Source: Acetobacter suratthaniensis (GTDB lineage Bacteria; Pseudomonadota; Alphaproteobacteria; Acetobacterales; Acetobacteraceae). Taken from it: a stretch of 64,000 nt of DNA. Every line of letters begins with the position of its first letter. Positions within the stretch are counted from its first letter, which is position 1. This document shows, in pieces, positions 42,363-51,482 of this stretch. Location of the stretch: assembly GCF_017377745.1 (NCBI RefSeq), contig NZ_JAFVMG010000005.1:62001-126000 (forward strand), written 5' to 3'. The position numbers and the translations under genes are program-made. The notes beneath the pieces are model-generated. The model was not told where the DNA came from. It searched no databases and saw nothing but the letters and a program-made list of their open reading frames with translations.

Positions 42363-43715
42363 TCAGGGCGTTTTGACGTGCAGGCCCAGTTGCTGGTTGA
42401 CCTGCGGTATGGCGCCCAGTGTCGCAAGCCCGGCCAGCACGGCCACGAGTGGCTGCGGCTGGGGTGGTTGCAGGACAAGATGGAGCGGTTTTACACCCGG
42501 ATGCGCCAGAAACCCGACAATGGCGCGGCCTTCAGGCGTGCCGGGCTGCTGGGTGGCCAGCGTGTTCAGCAGCATGGCGGGGCTCATGCCGCGTGCCTGC
42601 CCGATGGCCTGAAGGGCGCGGGGTACCATACCGTGATCGAGATAGGTCAGATCCAGCGCGATAACCGGCATATCCGGGCGGGGGGCAGAGAGCAGCGGGG
42701 CGGAACCGGCGCGTGCGAATGTGCCGTTCATGTGCAGGCGGCCCATATCGGGGGCATCCAGCGCCAGTTCTTCAACATGCAGGGTATTGGTTTGCAGGTC
42801 GCGGGTTTCGTTCAGTACCAACCCACCGGCAAAATGCGAATAGCCCAGTGTCGGCAGCCAGCCCAGATTGGGGGCATCGGGCCAGAGTTCCAGCCCGCGG
42901 ATGCTGATAACATCCTGTTCCGTGCTGTCGGTGCGGTTGGTATGGGCCAGAACCCGGCCTGCGCGCATCAGGGGGGCTGTGGTGGCAATGTCCAGATTGG
43001 TGATGTTGATGTCATGCCCACCGGGGCGGGGCAGGTAGGGGGCTCCGGTTGCGAGGCTGGTATAAAAGCCGGACAGATCCATGCCGTCCACGCTTACAGC
43101 CTGTGCGTGCAGGTGGCGCTGGCCACCGCCCGGCCCGGCATCGGGGGGCGAATCGGTATTGAGTGCGAGGTCACGCGTTTCCAGGCGGGAGGCCAGACCA
43201 TCGCCAAAATTATCCAGTGTCGCATCCGATGCCGCAAGGTCTGTCTGCACGGGGCTGACAAAGGCGCGCAGGCGCACGGCATGGGCATGGCCGATACCCA
43301 GTGTCTGTGCCGTATCGCCCGGTGCATCGGCATGGATGGGCAGGGTCAGGTCTTCAATATCGAGCTGGTCCATCTGTAGGCTGATGGCCGGGTCGGTCAG
43401 TTGAAAGCCATGAAAGGACAGCCGCCCGATCTGGGTTATGTCGCCGTCGCTCTGGCCGGGGCGTTCGAGTTCGGCCCTGTCAGCGGTGATGGTTTCCGGC
43501 CCTTGCCGCAGGGTCAGGTTTGTAAAGTTGACGCTGCGGCCAAGGATACCGGGCTTTGCCGTGGCAAAGGTAAAACTGGCATCCGGCCCGAGTGCCTGCC
43601 TGAAATGGTCTATGCTGGTTTCCAGCATGACGTGTTCGGCATGCCGTGTGGCAAACCAGCCCACGCTGCCCAGTATGGCGGCGCCGCCAGCCATAAGAAG
43701 AAGATGTTTCTTCAC
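42363..43715 (-). CDS. Uncharacterised inner-membrane-anchored periplasmic protein
   Basis: A 450-residue protein with one N-terminal helix (LLLMAGGAAILGSVGWFATR) followed by a periplasmic part rich in beta strands, with repeated patterns such as LETRDLALN, VRLRAFVSP, GLELWPDAPNLGWLP and LDLTYLDHGM. This pattern is reminiscent of AsmA/DUF945/DUF2125-like proteins that work on lipids or porins in the envelope, but I cannot assign a family with confidence. I use the GTG start with AGGA ten bases upstream; an upstream TTG is less likely. It stands alone, divergent from rplM. Confidence 0.75.
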   Translation of the reverse strand: MKKHLLLMAGGAAILGSVGWFATRHAEHVMLETSIDHFRQALGPDASFTFATAKPGILGRSVNFTNLTLRQGPETITADRAELERPGQSDGDITQIGRLSFHGFQLTDPAISLQMDQLDIEDLTLPIHADAPGDTAQTLGIGHAHAVRLRAFVSPVQTDLAASDATLDNFGDGLASRLETRDLALNTDSPPDAGPGGGQRHLHAQAVSVDGMDLSGFYTSLATGAPYLPRPGGHDINITNLDIATTAPLMRAGRVLAHTNRTDSTEQDVISIRGLELWPDAPNLGWLPTLGYSHFAGGLVLNETRDLQTNTLHVEELALDAPDMGRLHMNGTFARAGSAPLLSAPRPDMPVIALDLTYLDHGMVPRALQAIGQARGMSPAMLLNTLATQQPGTPEGRAIVGFLAHPGVKPLHLVLQPPQPQPLVAVLAGLATLGAIPQVNQQLGLHVKTP

Positions 43716-43731
43716 GTGGGAACGTCCTGAC

Positions 43732-43759
43732 AGTTCTAGCTCAGGCGGCAAGTTCTAGC
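43732..43759. repeat. Direct repeat upstream of the uncharacterised envelope gene
   Basis: AGTTCTAGC occurs twice, at 43732-43740 and 43751-43759, with starts 19 bases apart, close to two turns of the helix. It is 17 bases or more upstream of the minus-strand gene start, so it might be a regulator site, or the -10 region. Confidence 0.4.
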
Positions 43760-43790
43760 CCTGATGGGGGCAGGGGGCAAGTCGGCGCAC

Positions 43791-43804
43791 GGTAACATGT
43801 TACC
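43791..43804. promoter_or_regulatory. Perfect 14-base palindrome upstream of rplM
   Basis: GGTAACATGTTACC is fully symmetrical and centred 76-89 bases from the envelope gene start and about 120 bases from rplM. It looks like a dimeric repressor site controlling one or both divergent genes. The regulator is unknown. Confidence 0.55.
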
Positions 43805-43847
43805 TTGTAAAAAATGCCTGAAAATAACGCGCCTGACGCAAAAATAC

Positions 43848-43876
43848 TTGACGCGCACCCCGCGCCGCTCCCATAA
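43848..43876 (+). promoter_or_regulatory. Candidate promoter of rplM-rpsI
   Basis: TTGACG is followed after 17 bases by CCATAA (or after 18 by CATAAG), 45 bases before the rplM ATG. The -35 matches 5 of 6 positions. The gap contains no other obvious promoter for this ribosomal operon. Confidence 0.5.
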
Positions 43877-43920
43877 GGCACCACCAAATTGCGTAACTGT
43901 CCAAATATGGAATCAGTCCC

Positions 43921-44397
43921 ATGAAGACCACCCTCTCGCTGAAGCCCGCGGAGGTGACGAAGAACTGGATCCTGATCGATGCCGAAGGCCTCGCTCTGGG
44001 TCGTCTTGCCGTCATCATCGCACAGCGCCTGCGCGGCAAGCACAAGCCCCAGTTCACCCCGCATGTTGATTGCGGCGACCACGTTGTCGTCATCAACGCG
44101 GAAAAGGTTGCCCTGAGCGGCCGCAAGGCTGAGCAGAAGCTGTTCCACTACCACACCGGCTATCCGGGCGGCATCAAGACCCGCACCGTGCGCCAGCGCC
44201 TGACGGGCAAGCACCCCGGCCATCTGGTCGAAAAGGCTGTCGAGCGCATGATTACCCGCGGGCCGCTCCAGCGCCAGCAGATGCGCAGCCTGCATGTCTA
44301 TGCCGGCACCGAGCACCCGCATGGTGGCCAGACTCCGCAGGTTCTGGATGTTGCGGCGCTGAACCGCAAGAACGTCGTTAACGCTCAGAAAGGCTGA
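43921..44397 (+). CDS. rplM: 50S ribosomal protein L13
   Basis: Large-subunit ribosomal protein, 158 residues. Diagnostic segments are [52 protein letters not shown] and [17 protein letters not shown]. The N-terminus is [14 protein letters not shown], as in alphaproteobacteria. rpsI follows five bases after the stop, the standard rplM-rpsI operon. Confidence 0.98.
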   Translation: MKTTLSLKPAEVTKNWILIDAEGLALGRLAVIIAQRLRGKHKPQFTPHVDCGDHVVVINAEKVALSGRKAEQKLFHYHTGYPGGIKTRTVRQRLTGKHPGHLVEKAVERMITRGPLQRQQMRSLHVYAGTEHPHGGQTPQVLDVAALNRKNVVNAQKG

Positions 44398-44402
44398 GTC
44401 TT

Positions 44403-44891
44403 ATGTCTGAAACTCAGGAACGTACAGGCACGCTGGCCGATCTGAAGACCGTAGCTCCGGTGGCGGTTTCCGGTGGGCCGGTTTACGAAGTCAAGCGCGA
44501 TGCCCAGGGCCGCTCTTATGCTACGGGTCGCCGTAAGGACGCGGTTGCCCGCGTGTGGATCAAGCCCGGCAAAGGCGAGATCACGGTTAACGGTCGTCCG
44601 GTTGTGCAGTATTTCGCGCGCCCCGTGCTGCGCATGCTGCTGACCCAGCCCTTCCTCGTGTCCGACCGCTACAACCAGTTTGACGTGGTCTGCACGGTTA
44701 CCGGTGGTGGTCTGTCCGGTCAGGCTGGTGCGGTTCGTCACGGTATCAGCCGCGCGCTGACCAACTACGAACCCGAACTGCGCAGCATCCTTAAGGCTGC
44801 TGGCTTCCTGACCCGCGATTCGCGTCAGGTTGAACGTAAGAAATACGGTCGCGCCAAGGCTCGTCGTTCCTTCCAGTTCAGCAAGCGCTGA
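44403..44891 (+). CDS. rpsI: 30S ribosomal protein S9
   Basis: Small-subunit ribosomal protein of 162 residues. The conserved core ([55 protein letters not shown]) and the C-terminal tail ending in FSKR, which reaches the tRNA in the P site, are intact. The N-terminus has about 30 extra residues before the core, common in alphaproteobacteria. A strong terminator follows. Confidence 0.98.
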   Translation: MSETQERTGTLADLKTVAPVAVSGGPVYEVKRDAQGRSYATGRRKDAVARVWIKPGKGEITVNGRPVVQYFARPVLRMLLTQPFLVSDRYNQFDVVCTVTGGGLSGQAGAVRHGISRALTNYEPELRSILKAAGFLTRDSRQVERKKYGRAKARRSFQFSKR

Positions 44892-44954
44892 GTCTGGCGG
44901 GGCCGTATGGCCCCGTGGAACGGCTGCCAGAAGCAGATCGTTTTCGCAGAGATC

Positions 44955-44992
44955 AAAAAAGGCGGATGGCCAATGGCCCATCCGCCTTTTTT
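44955..44992. terminator. Bidirectional terminator after rpsI
   Basis: A nine-base stem (GGCGGATGG with CCATCCGCC) is flanked by A6 on the left and T6 on the right, so it can act in both directions: for rplM-rpsI and for the convergent S10 peptidase gene. Confidence 0.92.
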
Positions 44993-45077
44993 GTTGTTCG
45001 GAGCATGGGCTTGCCTGCGGGCTTATGCCCAAGCTCCTCACCGGCGGCACTGGTGCGCGCCGGTGGGGCGTGTGGTT

Positions 45078-46754
45078 TCAGGGGGTCAGGAAAGCCCTAA
45101 CATCGCGCGAGAGAGCGGTGCGGCTGTCCGCGCGGGTATAGAGCATGTGCCCACCCGCATAGGTATGCAGGCCAATCCGGTTGCGGCCTACAGGCATCTG
45201 CTCAGCCACCCAGCGGGATGAGGCATACGGGCACACCAGATCGTAATAGCCGTTGGCAATAAACACCCGCAGCGTTGGGTTAAGTGCCAGCAGGCGGCGC
45301 AGGGTAGGGATGGGGCGCACCAGCGGCTCCTGCCCGTCACGGTAATCCCATGCGGCATTTACCTTCAGGTTCAGCAGGTCGTAGCTGAGCGGGGTGCGGA
45401 AGTTGAGCGTTGTGGCCGCGTAATGCTCCATGGCGCTGCCATAGGCGCGGGTAAAGCCATCCAGTGCGGGGTCGGGGCTGGCGCCGTTATCCACACCTTC
45501 GGGGAACGGGTCGGCAATAGACAGGGTCGCGTCATAAAGTGAGTACAGCCGTCCATCGCGGCTACGCACGTCATGCGCTTCGGGCTGGATTCGGCCACGT
45601 TCACGCTCCACCACGTCATGCGGCAGGCCGGTATGGGCGGTAACGCTGTCGTAAAAATCCGAGCGGGCCTCGCCCTGCGGGGGGGCTGCAATCAGCGTGC
45701 TGGCATAAGGGCCTAGGGCATAGGCATAGGCGTTTTCGAGGTGCGAGGCCGTGTTTTCGGGCGTCAGTTTATGCTGAAGCGACAGGCTGGCCATCTCAAG
45801 CGAGGGCAGCACAAAAGTCTGTGCCAGCGTGTCGTTGGCGGTGTCCAGCAGGGTCATGTCCAGTGCGGGCGAGATCATGATAATCCCGTTCACCAGAAAA
45901 TTCTGCTCCTGCGCCAGCGCATCCGCCACTTCAATGGCGCGGATCCCGCCATAACTTTCCCCTACGAGGTAGCGCGGGGCTTCAAGGCGTCCGTTGCTGC
46001 TGGCCCAGAGCTGGATGGCCTTGGCAAAAGCGCTGGCATCTTTTTTGACGCCATAGAAGGTTTCCGCTGCATGGGCGGGGTCTGTTGGGGTGGACCAGCC
46101 GGTGCCCGGCGCGTCGATAAAGACGAGATCGGCTGCGGCAAGCCAGCTATCGGGGTTGGGTTGCAGCTTGGCGCTGGCGCCATCGGCCGGGTTGCCCGCC
46201 GGGAAAGCCAGAATATCCGGCCCGGCGGCACCCAGATGCAGATAGGCCGTGGCCGCACCCGGCCCGCCATTGAAAAAATAGGCCACCGGGCGATGATCCG
46301 GGGCGGCGTCATCCTGCGTATAAGCGGTGTAGAACACCCGCGCAGTGGGTTTGCCGCTATCGTCGCGCAGGGTCAGTGTGCCTGCATGGGCGGTATAGGC
46401 AATCTTGTGGCCATCGAACTGGCCGGTATGGCGGGTGGTGGAGTCGGCAGGCAGCAGGGCTGCGGCATTGGTAAAATTGTCCGCATCGCTTTTTTCGGTG
46501 CTGTCATGTGGTTTTACACTAACGGCCGGGGTGGCTGGTGCGGCTGGTAGGGCCGCAGGGGAAGGCCCTGCCCAGGCTTGGCCTGTCAGCCCGCCCAATG
46601 CCCCGCTGGCCTGCAAGGCCGTGCCGCATAGCAGCAGGGCCGCAGCCACCACAGGGCGCATGCGGGCAGGCCGTGGCAGGCACGCCCATACCCGGTGCCG
46701 TGCCTGTGGCGCAGCGGTATGGCGGAGCGTTTTTGCGGGGGCAGGGTGGGTCAT
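45078..46754 (-). CDS. Secreted S10-family serine carboxypeptidase
   Basis: A 558-residue serine carboxypeptidase. The oxyanion region is FFNGGPGAATAYLHLG, the nucleophile Ser lies in GESYGG (near residue 264), the Asp in NGYYDLVCPY and the His in YAGGHMLY, completing the triad. A hydrophobic stretch at about 32-50 (RPVVAAALLLCGTALQASG) serves as signal peptide after an unusually long basic lead; a start at the internal Met is possible. S10 peptidases remove C-terminal residues, often at acidic pH, which suits an acid-producing bacterium. It ends convergently with rpsI. Confidence 0.88.
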   Translation of the reverse strand: MTHPAPAKTLRHTAAPQARHRVWACLPRPARMRPVVAAALLLCGTALQASGALGGLTGQAWAGPSPAALPAAPATPAVSVKPHDSTEKSDADNFTNAAALLPADSTTRHTGQFDGHKIAYTAHAGTLTLRDDSGKPTARVFYTAYTQDDAAPDHRPVAYFFNGGPGAATAYLHLGAAGPDILAFPAGNPADGASAKLQPNPDSWLAAADLVFIDAPGTGWSTPTDPAHAAETFYGVKKDASAFAKAIQLWASSNGRLEAPRYLVGESYGGIRAIEVADALAQEQNFLVNGIIMISPALDMTLLDTANDTLAQTFVLPSLEMASLSLQHKLTPENTASHLENAYAYALGPYASTLIAAPPQGEARSDFYDSVTAHTGLPHDVVERERGRIQPEAHDVRSRDGRLYSLYDATLSIADPFPEGVDNGASPDPALDGFTRAYGSAMEHYAATTLNFRTPLSYDLLNLKVNAAWDYRDGQEPLVRPIPTLRRLLALNPTLRVFIANGYYDLVCPYASSRWVAEQMPVGRNRIGLHTYAGGHMLYTRADSRTALSRDVRAFLTP

Positions 46755-46812
46755 GACAGGCTCTTTCCTCCACTGGCGCCGTCACTGGCCATGGGTGGGC
46801 GCCTGTTTGTCA

Positions 46813-46847
46813 GAAAACGGCCCGCAGGAGAGTGTCCTGCGGGCCGT
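46813..46847 (-). terminator. Terminator after the DEAD-box helicase gene
   Basis: A perfect 13-base stem (ACGGCCCGCAGGA with its complement) and a five-base loop, then TTTTCTG on the minus strand, nine bases after the helicase stop. It separates the helicase from the S10 peptidase gene. Confidence 0.85.
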
Positions 46848-46855
46848 GAGTAAAA

Positions 46856-48769
46856 TCAGGGAGACTTGCGCTTGCGTGAGGACGGGCCTTTTGAAGGCTT
46901 GCCAGCGGCGCGGGGCTTTGAGGGCTTGCGCTCACCTCCCTCGGCGCCGCCGCGTTCGGCGTTGCCCCATGGGGCTTCTTCACGCTTGCGTTCGAAACCA
47001 CGGTTGGGGCCGCGCGGGGGACGGCCACCTGCGCCGCCACGACCGCCACCACCACCATGCGATCCACCGCCGCCAGCGGGGGCACGTGCGGGTTCGATGC
47101 TGATTTCATCCGGGTCGGTAGCGGAGGCGCAGCTTGCAAAGCGCTCAGCCTTGTCCTGTGCGATTTCCACCAGCGTATGATCGCCTGCGATGCGGATCGC
47201 ACCAATATCCTGCTTGCGGATACCGCCCAGCTTGCACAGCATCGGCACCAGCCACTTGGGGTCGGCCCGGTCAGCCCGGCCAACAGACAGGCGGAACCAG
47301 CTTCCCTGCATGGCGGGGCCACGCTCGCGCGGGGTGCGCTCGCCGCGCTCAAACCCGGCATCGTCGCGGGCCGGGCGGGTGCGGGGGGTATCGGGCGTAA
47401 TCACCCGCACAGGCATGGGTTCGGGCAGGCTTTTCTGCCACAGTCCGACCAGCGCTTGCGCCAGTTGCTCCGGCGCGTGGGTGGCGACCAGACGATCAAC
47501 CAGCGGCAGAGACGGGTCGTGGCGGGGTGCGGGCGTTGCGGCCTCGTCCGTCACGGCGGCTTCATCGTCCGGGGTCTGGTCTTTGGGGGTGGTATTGAGG
47601 AACGGCGCGTTCAGCAGGCGCTCGGCATCGGCCTGATTAATGGCGGCGCGATCAGGCACCCCGGCCCAGTCTGCTTCCACTTTCGCGGCTTGCAGCAGGC
47701 GTTCGGCCATGCGCTTGCGTGCGGGCGGCACCAGCAGCACACAGGTGCCTTTGCGGCCCGCACGGCCCGTGCGGCCCGAGCGGTGCAGCAGGGTGGCCGG
47801 GCTGGACGGCAGGCTGGCATGGATAACAAGCCCGAGTTCGGGAATGTCGATACCACGGGCGGCCACGTCGGTTGCCACGCAGACGCGGGCCTGACCGTGG
47901 CGCAGGCTTTCAATGGCGCGGCTGCGTTCGTTCTGGCCCAGATCGCCCGAAATGGCCACGGAGGAAAAGCCGCGCTCGGTCAGAATCGCCTGCAACTGGC
48001 GCACCGCTTCACGCGTGTGGCAGAACACGATGGCCGTGCGGGCTTCTTCAAGGCGCAGCACGTTCACCACTGCCGCCGCCATATCGGGCTGGTTGGCCAG
48101 CACGGCGCGGTAGGTGATGTCGCTATGGGGTGCGTTGCCGCCCATCGTGTCCAGACGCAGGGCATCGTTCTGGTAGCGGCGGGCAAGAGCTACGATTTCG
48201 CGTGCGATGGTGGCGGAAAACAGCAGCGTGCGGCGAGTTTTTGGCGCGGCATCGAGCAGGGTTTCCAGCTCTTCGCGAAAGCCCAGATCAAGCATTTCGT
48301 CGGCTTCGTCCAGCACGACGGCGCGCAGTTCGCTCAGATCAAGGTTGCCACGGCGCAGATGGTCGCACAGGCGGCCAGGTGTCCCCACCACAATGTGGCA
48401 GCCCCGGGCCAGTGCGCTGGCCTCGCGCCGGGGTTCCATGCCCCCTACGCAAGAGACGATACGCGCACCGGTTTCGGCGTACAGCCATTCCAGTTCGTTC
48501 TTGACCTGCAGGGCCAGTTCACGCGTGGGGGCAATCACCAGCGCGAGCGGCGTGGGGGCGGGGGGGCAGCGCTCTGCCCCGGCCAGCAGGGTATCCGCCA
48601 GCGCCAGGCCGAACGCTACCGTCTTGCCCGAGCCGGTGCGGGCCGACACGAGCAGGTCACGCCCCAGCGCCTCCGGGGCCACAACGGCGGCCTGCACGGG
48701 GGTGGGGGCTTCAAACCCGCGCGCCGACAGGGCACGTGCTAGTGGGGCGGGAGCGTTCTGAAAGGGCAT
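46856..48769 (-). CDS. DEAD-box ATP-dependent RNA helicase with DbpA-type RNA-binding domain
   Basis: A 637-residue RNA helicase. All core motifs are present: Q motif FEAPTPVQAAVV, ARTGSGKT, PTRELALQV, VLDEADEMLD, FSATIAREI and HRSGRTGRAGRKG. Residues about 488-555 form a DbpA-type RNA-binding domain (SWFRLSVGRADRADPKWL, CKLGGIRKQDIGAI), and the C-terminal 80 residues are Gly/Arg/Lys-rich (GGGGSHGGGGGRGG). This is the CsdA/DeaD layout, linked to cold-shock RNA unwinding and ribosome assembly. The gene stands alone. Confidence 0.93.
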   Translation of the reverse strand: MPFQNAPAPLARALSARGFEAPTPVQAAVVAPEALGRDLLVSARTGSGKTVAFGLALADTLLAGAERCPPAPTPLALVIAPTRELALQVKNELEWLYAETGARIVSCVGGMEPRREASALARGCHIVVGTPGRLCDHLRRGNLDLSELRAVVLDEADEMLDLGFREELETLLDAAPKTRRTLLFSATIAREIVALARRYQNDALRLDTMGGNAPHSDITYRAVLANQPDMAAAVVNVLRLEEARTAIVFCHTREAVRQLQAILTERGFSSVAISGDLGQNERSRAIESLRHGQARVCVATDVAARGIDIPELGLVIHASLPSSPATLLHRSGRTGRAGRKGTCVLLVPPARKRMAERLLQAAKVEADWAGVPDRAAINQADAERLLNAPFLNTTPKDQTPDDEAAVTDEAATPAPRHDPSLPLVDRLVATHAPEQLAQALVGLWQKSLPEPMPVRVITPDTPRTRPARDDAGFERGERTPRERGPAMQGSWFRLSVGRADRADPKWLVPMLCKLGGIRKQDIGAIRIAGDHTLVEIAQDKAERFASCASATDPDEISIEPARAPAGGGGSHGGGGGRGGAGGRPPRGPNRGFERKREEAPWGNAERGGAEGGERKPSKPRAAGKPSKGPSSRKRKSP

Positions 48770-48874
48770 TCGTTAAGTCCAGGCAACAGCAGAAGAACAA
48801 GGCCATTATAGCCTCTGGCCTTGAAAGACCAGCATCTTGTCTCTCTTCATGCTTTTTCAGTGAAGCCTGTGTTG

Positions 48875-48918
48875 CGCCCGTGCAAGGCCCGCGGGGGGTA
48901 AGCGGGCGAACACGGGCG
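48875..48918 (-). terminator. Nested stem-loop after the porin gene
   Basis: Two nested stems, eight bases (CGCCCGTG with CACGGGCG) outside and six bases inside, begin 11 bases after the porin stop. There is no U-run on the minus strand, so it may be a Rho-assisted end or an RNA-stability structure. Confidence 0.5.
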
Positions 48919-48929
48919 GCAATAAAGTC

Positions 48930-50831
48930 TTATTGGAAAGGCAGGTAGCGGAAATCCATGAACACTTCGCTCAGGCTTGTGTTGGGTGCGCCGCCATTGC
49001 CGCTCCAGGCATTTACACGCGAGTAGGCAAGCTGAAGGCCGCCCTGTACGGTGCCGTATTTGCCTTTGAAGAAGCGGTACCACGCCCCTGCGGTGGCTTC
49101 CATCACGCTGTGGATGTTGGCCGTGCAGTCGGTGGACAGTTCAACACTACAGCCAAAGGTATTGTAGTTGGGGTTGCCGTAGCCGTAGTTTTTGCCGCCG
49201 CTGCTGAAATAGCTGCGGCCAGAGGACTGGTAGCCAAAGAAACCATATACATCGAGCCGTGGCGTGGGGTGCGCTACAATGCCGCCTGTGGCCTGCACCG
49301 ACAGCAGCGGAGAGGGCGCACCATTGGCGTTAAGTGTTGCATCCGGCAGCAGAACCGAGCCGTAGCGGCCAATACCGTAGCCAGCAAGACCGTTCAGGCG
49401 CACTTCCAGCTTGTGGGGAATGACGGGCAGGATCATGGAGCCACCGCCGCCCCCGGCAACGGCGGTGTTGTTATGGCCGCCGCCCGGCGTGGAAACGCGA
49501 TCATGCGGGAAGTGCAGGATGCCCTCCACTTCGTAATGGCCCCAGTGCGGGTCCCATGCGAGCTTGCCGATGATGTCGGGCGCGATTTCGTTCGAGAACA
49601 GGGCCGGGTTGGTCAGGCCCGTGCCGTTGTAACCCACTGTCACGGTCTGCCCGCCCGGCATGCAGACCTGACCGCTGCCCTGATTGGTTACGCAGCCCGT
49701 GCCGTCAAAGCTGCTGGTGTTGTACAGGGTTGCGGAGTTTTCGATCGAAAGACCCGCCCACAGCCGGTGGCTGAGGAAGTCCTTGACGAAACGGAACTGC
49801 AACTGCCGCGCCCATGTCTGGCCCGCCAGCATGGAGGATTCAATGGTTTCGGGCAGGCTTTCCTGGCGTGGCGTAATGCCGACACGACCGGGTGTGAGCA
49901 TGCTCCACGCCTGACCGGCCAGAAAGTGGAAATTATATTCGCTGTTATCATAGGCCAGATAGGCCTGGCGCATACGCAGCGCGTAGCTATTGCTCTCATA
50001 CGCATCGGTGGTGGAAGCGCCCGCGCCAAAATCCATTTCGAAAAAGCCCGAAATGGTGGAATGGGCGTCCACATTGCCACGAGCCATGAGCGAAATGCGG
50101 CTGTAGCGCGCGCTGCCTTCGAAATTATTCGTGTGGTAGCGCGACTGGTTCTGGAAGGGGATATCCTGCCAGAAGTTGAAGGTGCCGGTTGCGGTGTGGC
50201 GGTTTTCTTCCACCGCCGCCGCATCCAGAAAGCCACCGAGAATAAGGGTGACAGGCCCCATATGGAACACGCCGTGGTCGCCCAGAGCGCCAGCGGCCTG
50301 CGCGCCCGCTGTTTCACGCGAGTGGGGGCCAACGTTGTTTTCCGCCAGACGCGAGACAACGTCTTCCGCCCTGTGGCCGATAACGGATTCGACCTCAGGC
50401 ACATCACGCGCACCGGAGAAGACGGGCTGCGCATCCGGGCCGGATGCGTAGCGGTGGTGGCTGACAGCCGGTTCCGGTGCGGCCAGCCCGATCCCGTCGG
50501 AGGTATCCGCAACACCTGAAATACCCTGTAGGGCGGCGTGGTGTGCTGCCGCGCCGCTTGCGGCATGGGCGGCATGGCTTGTGCCGCCGGTAGCCGCGCG
50601 GTGGGCTGCAATCTGCTGCTGCACCGAAACCAGCGCCTTTTGGAGTGCGCGCTGCTGCGCCTGAATATTGGCGATCTGTTCTTCCAGCGCGTCCAGATCA
50701 GCCGCATGGGCTTGCCCCGTCAGGCCGGGCAGGGCGCTCAGCGCGGGCGCTGTTGCCAGAACCGTCCCTGCGAACAGGCCGATTTTCACAAACAGGGTCA
50801 TGGAGGGCGACTGAGGACTTAAAGGGCGCAT
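48930..50831 (-). CDS. DcaP-like outer-membrane porin
   Basis: A 633-residue outer-membrane protein. A signal peptide (FVKIGLFAGTVLATAPALSA) precedes a coiled coil at about 45-75 (LEEQIANIQAQQRALQKALV), a low-complexity Ala/His linker (about 80-120) and a beta-barrel from about 180 to the end, which closes with a terminal aromatic residue (RYLPFQ). The start of the barrel (GGFLDAAAVEEN, ARYSRISLMARG, GFFEMDFGAG) matches DcaP-type porins, whose N-terminal coiled coil makes trimers and which pass negatively charged or aromatic small molecules. The start could also be the Met 30 bases downstream. It stands alone. Confidence 0.85.
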   Translation of the reverse strand: MRPLSPQSPSMTLFVKIGLFAGTVLATAPALSALPGLTGQAHAADLDALEEQIANIQAQQRALQKALVSVQQQIAAHRAATGGTSHAAHAASGAAAHHAALQGISGVADTSDGIGLAAPEPAVSHHRYASGPDAQPVFSGARDVPEVESVIGHRAEDVVSRLAENNVGPHSRETAGAQAAGALGDHGVFHMGPVTLILGGFLDAAAVEENRHTATGTFNFWQDIPFQNQSRYHTNNFEGSARYSRISLMARGNVDAHSTISGFFEMDFGAGASTTDAYESNSYALRMRQAYLAYDNSEYNFHFLAGQAWSMLTPGRVGITPRQESLPETIESSMLAGQTWARQLQFRFVKDFLSHRLWAGLSIENSATLYNTSSFDGTGCVTNQGSGQVCMPGGQTVTVGYNGTGLTNPALFSNEIAPDIIGKLAWDPHWGHYEVEGILHFPHDRVSTPGGGHNNTAVAGGGGGSMILPVIPHKLEVRLNGLAGYGIGRYGSVLLPDATLNANGAPSPLLSVQATGGIVAHPTPRLDVYGFFGYQSSGRSYFSSGGKNYGYGNPNYNTFGCSVELSTDCTANIHSVMEATAGAWYRFFKGKYGTVQGGLQLAYSRVNAWSGNGGAPNTSLSEVFMDFRYLPFQ

Positions 50832-51002
50832 TCGCTCGGTGTTTCAAGTATTGGGGTGGCGGAACTTAATAGTGAGTTTGAACCATTTTCGCGGGCGGCT
50901 CGTAAAGGGAAAGCTCCTTAAAAAATAATTTCAGCACTTGGGGTTATGCTTTAAGGACACGAAAAGGTTTAATATTTCGCTTACGGGGGAAGGATATCAA
51001 TC

Positions 51003-51416
51003 ATGGCACGGCTCATCCACAGCATGCTGCGTGTTCTGGAAGAAGAACGGTCAGTTCGTTTTTATAGAGAAACATTAGGCCTGCATGTGGTCGAAAAACT
51101 GGTCTTTGACAGCTTCACGCTGGTGTACATGGCGGGCGAGGGCGGCCCCTTCGAGCTGGAACTGACCATCAATCACGACCGTACCGAGCCATATGATCTG
51201 GGTACGGCTTATGGGCATCTGGCGGTCAGCGTGGCTGATGCACGAGCCGAACATGAGCGCCTGAGTGCGGCTGGCCACCCGGTGACACCGGTCAAGACCA
51301 TGACACATGGCGGCGGCGAAAACCCGCGCGTGGTGGGGGTGTTCTTTTTCCTGACAGACCCCGATGGCTACCGGATCGAGGTGCTTGAGCGGGGTGAGCC
51401 GGGCCGCTTTGCCTGA
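51003..51416 (+). CDS. gloA: Lactoylglutathione lyase (glyoxalase I)
   Basis: A 137-residue glyoxalase I that detoxifies methylglyoxal as its glutathione hemithioacetal. It matches E. coli GloA over its full length (LRVLEEERSVRFYRETLGLHV, DLGTAYGHLAVSV, FFLTDPDGYRIEVLE); the four metal ligands fall on the H in LIHSMLRV, the E in FELELT, the H in AYGHLA and the E in YRIEVLE. The start has GGAAGG upstream. It stands alone, 66 bases before dapF. Confidence 0.95.
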   Translation: MARLIHSMLRVLEEERSVRFYRETLGLHVVEKLVFDSFTLVYMAGEGGPFELELTINHDRTEPYDLGTAYGHLAVSVADARAEHERLSAAGHPVTPVKTMTHGGGENPRVVGVFFFLTDPDGYRIEVLERGEPGRFA

Positions 51417-51482
51417 GCCTTTCGCGTAACGCCCTGCACGCGGGCATGGTGCTGGCGTGCAAATTCGCTTATATCTGCGCCC

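Noticed and set aside
47057..48742. 561-codon plus-strand frame opposite the DEAD-box helicase
   Set aside because: All helicase motifs are on the minus strand; the opposite frame is a Gly/Gln/Arg-rich shadow.
48933..50519. 528-codon plus-strand frame opposite the porin
   Set aside because: The porin has signal peptide, coiled coil and terminal aromatic residue; the opposite frame has no domain.
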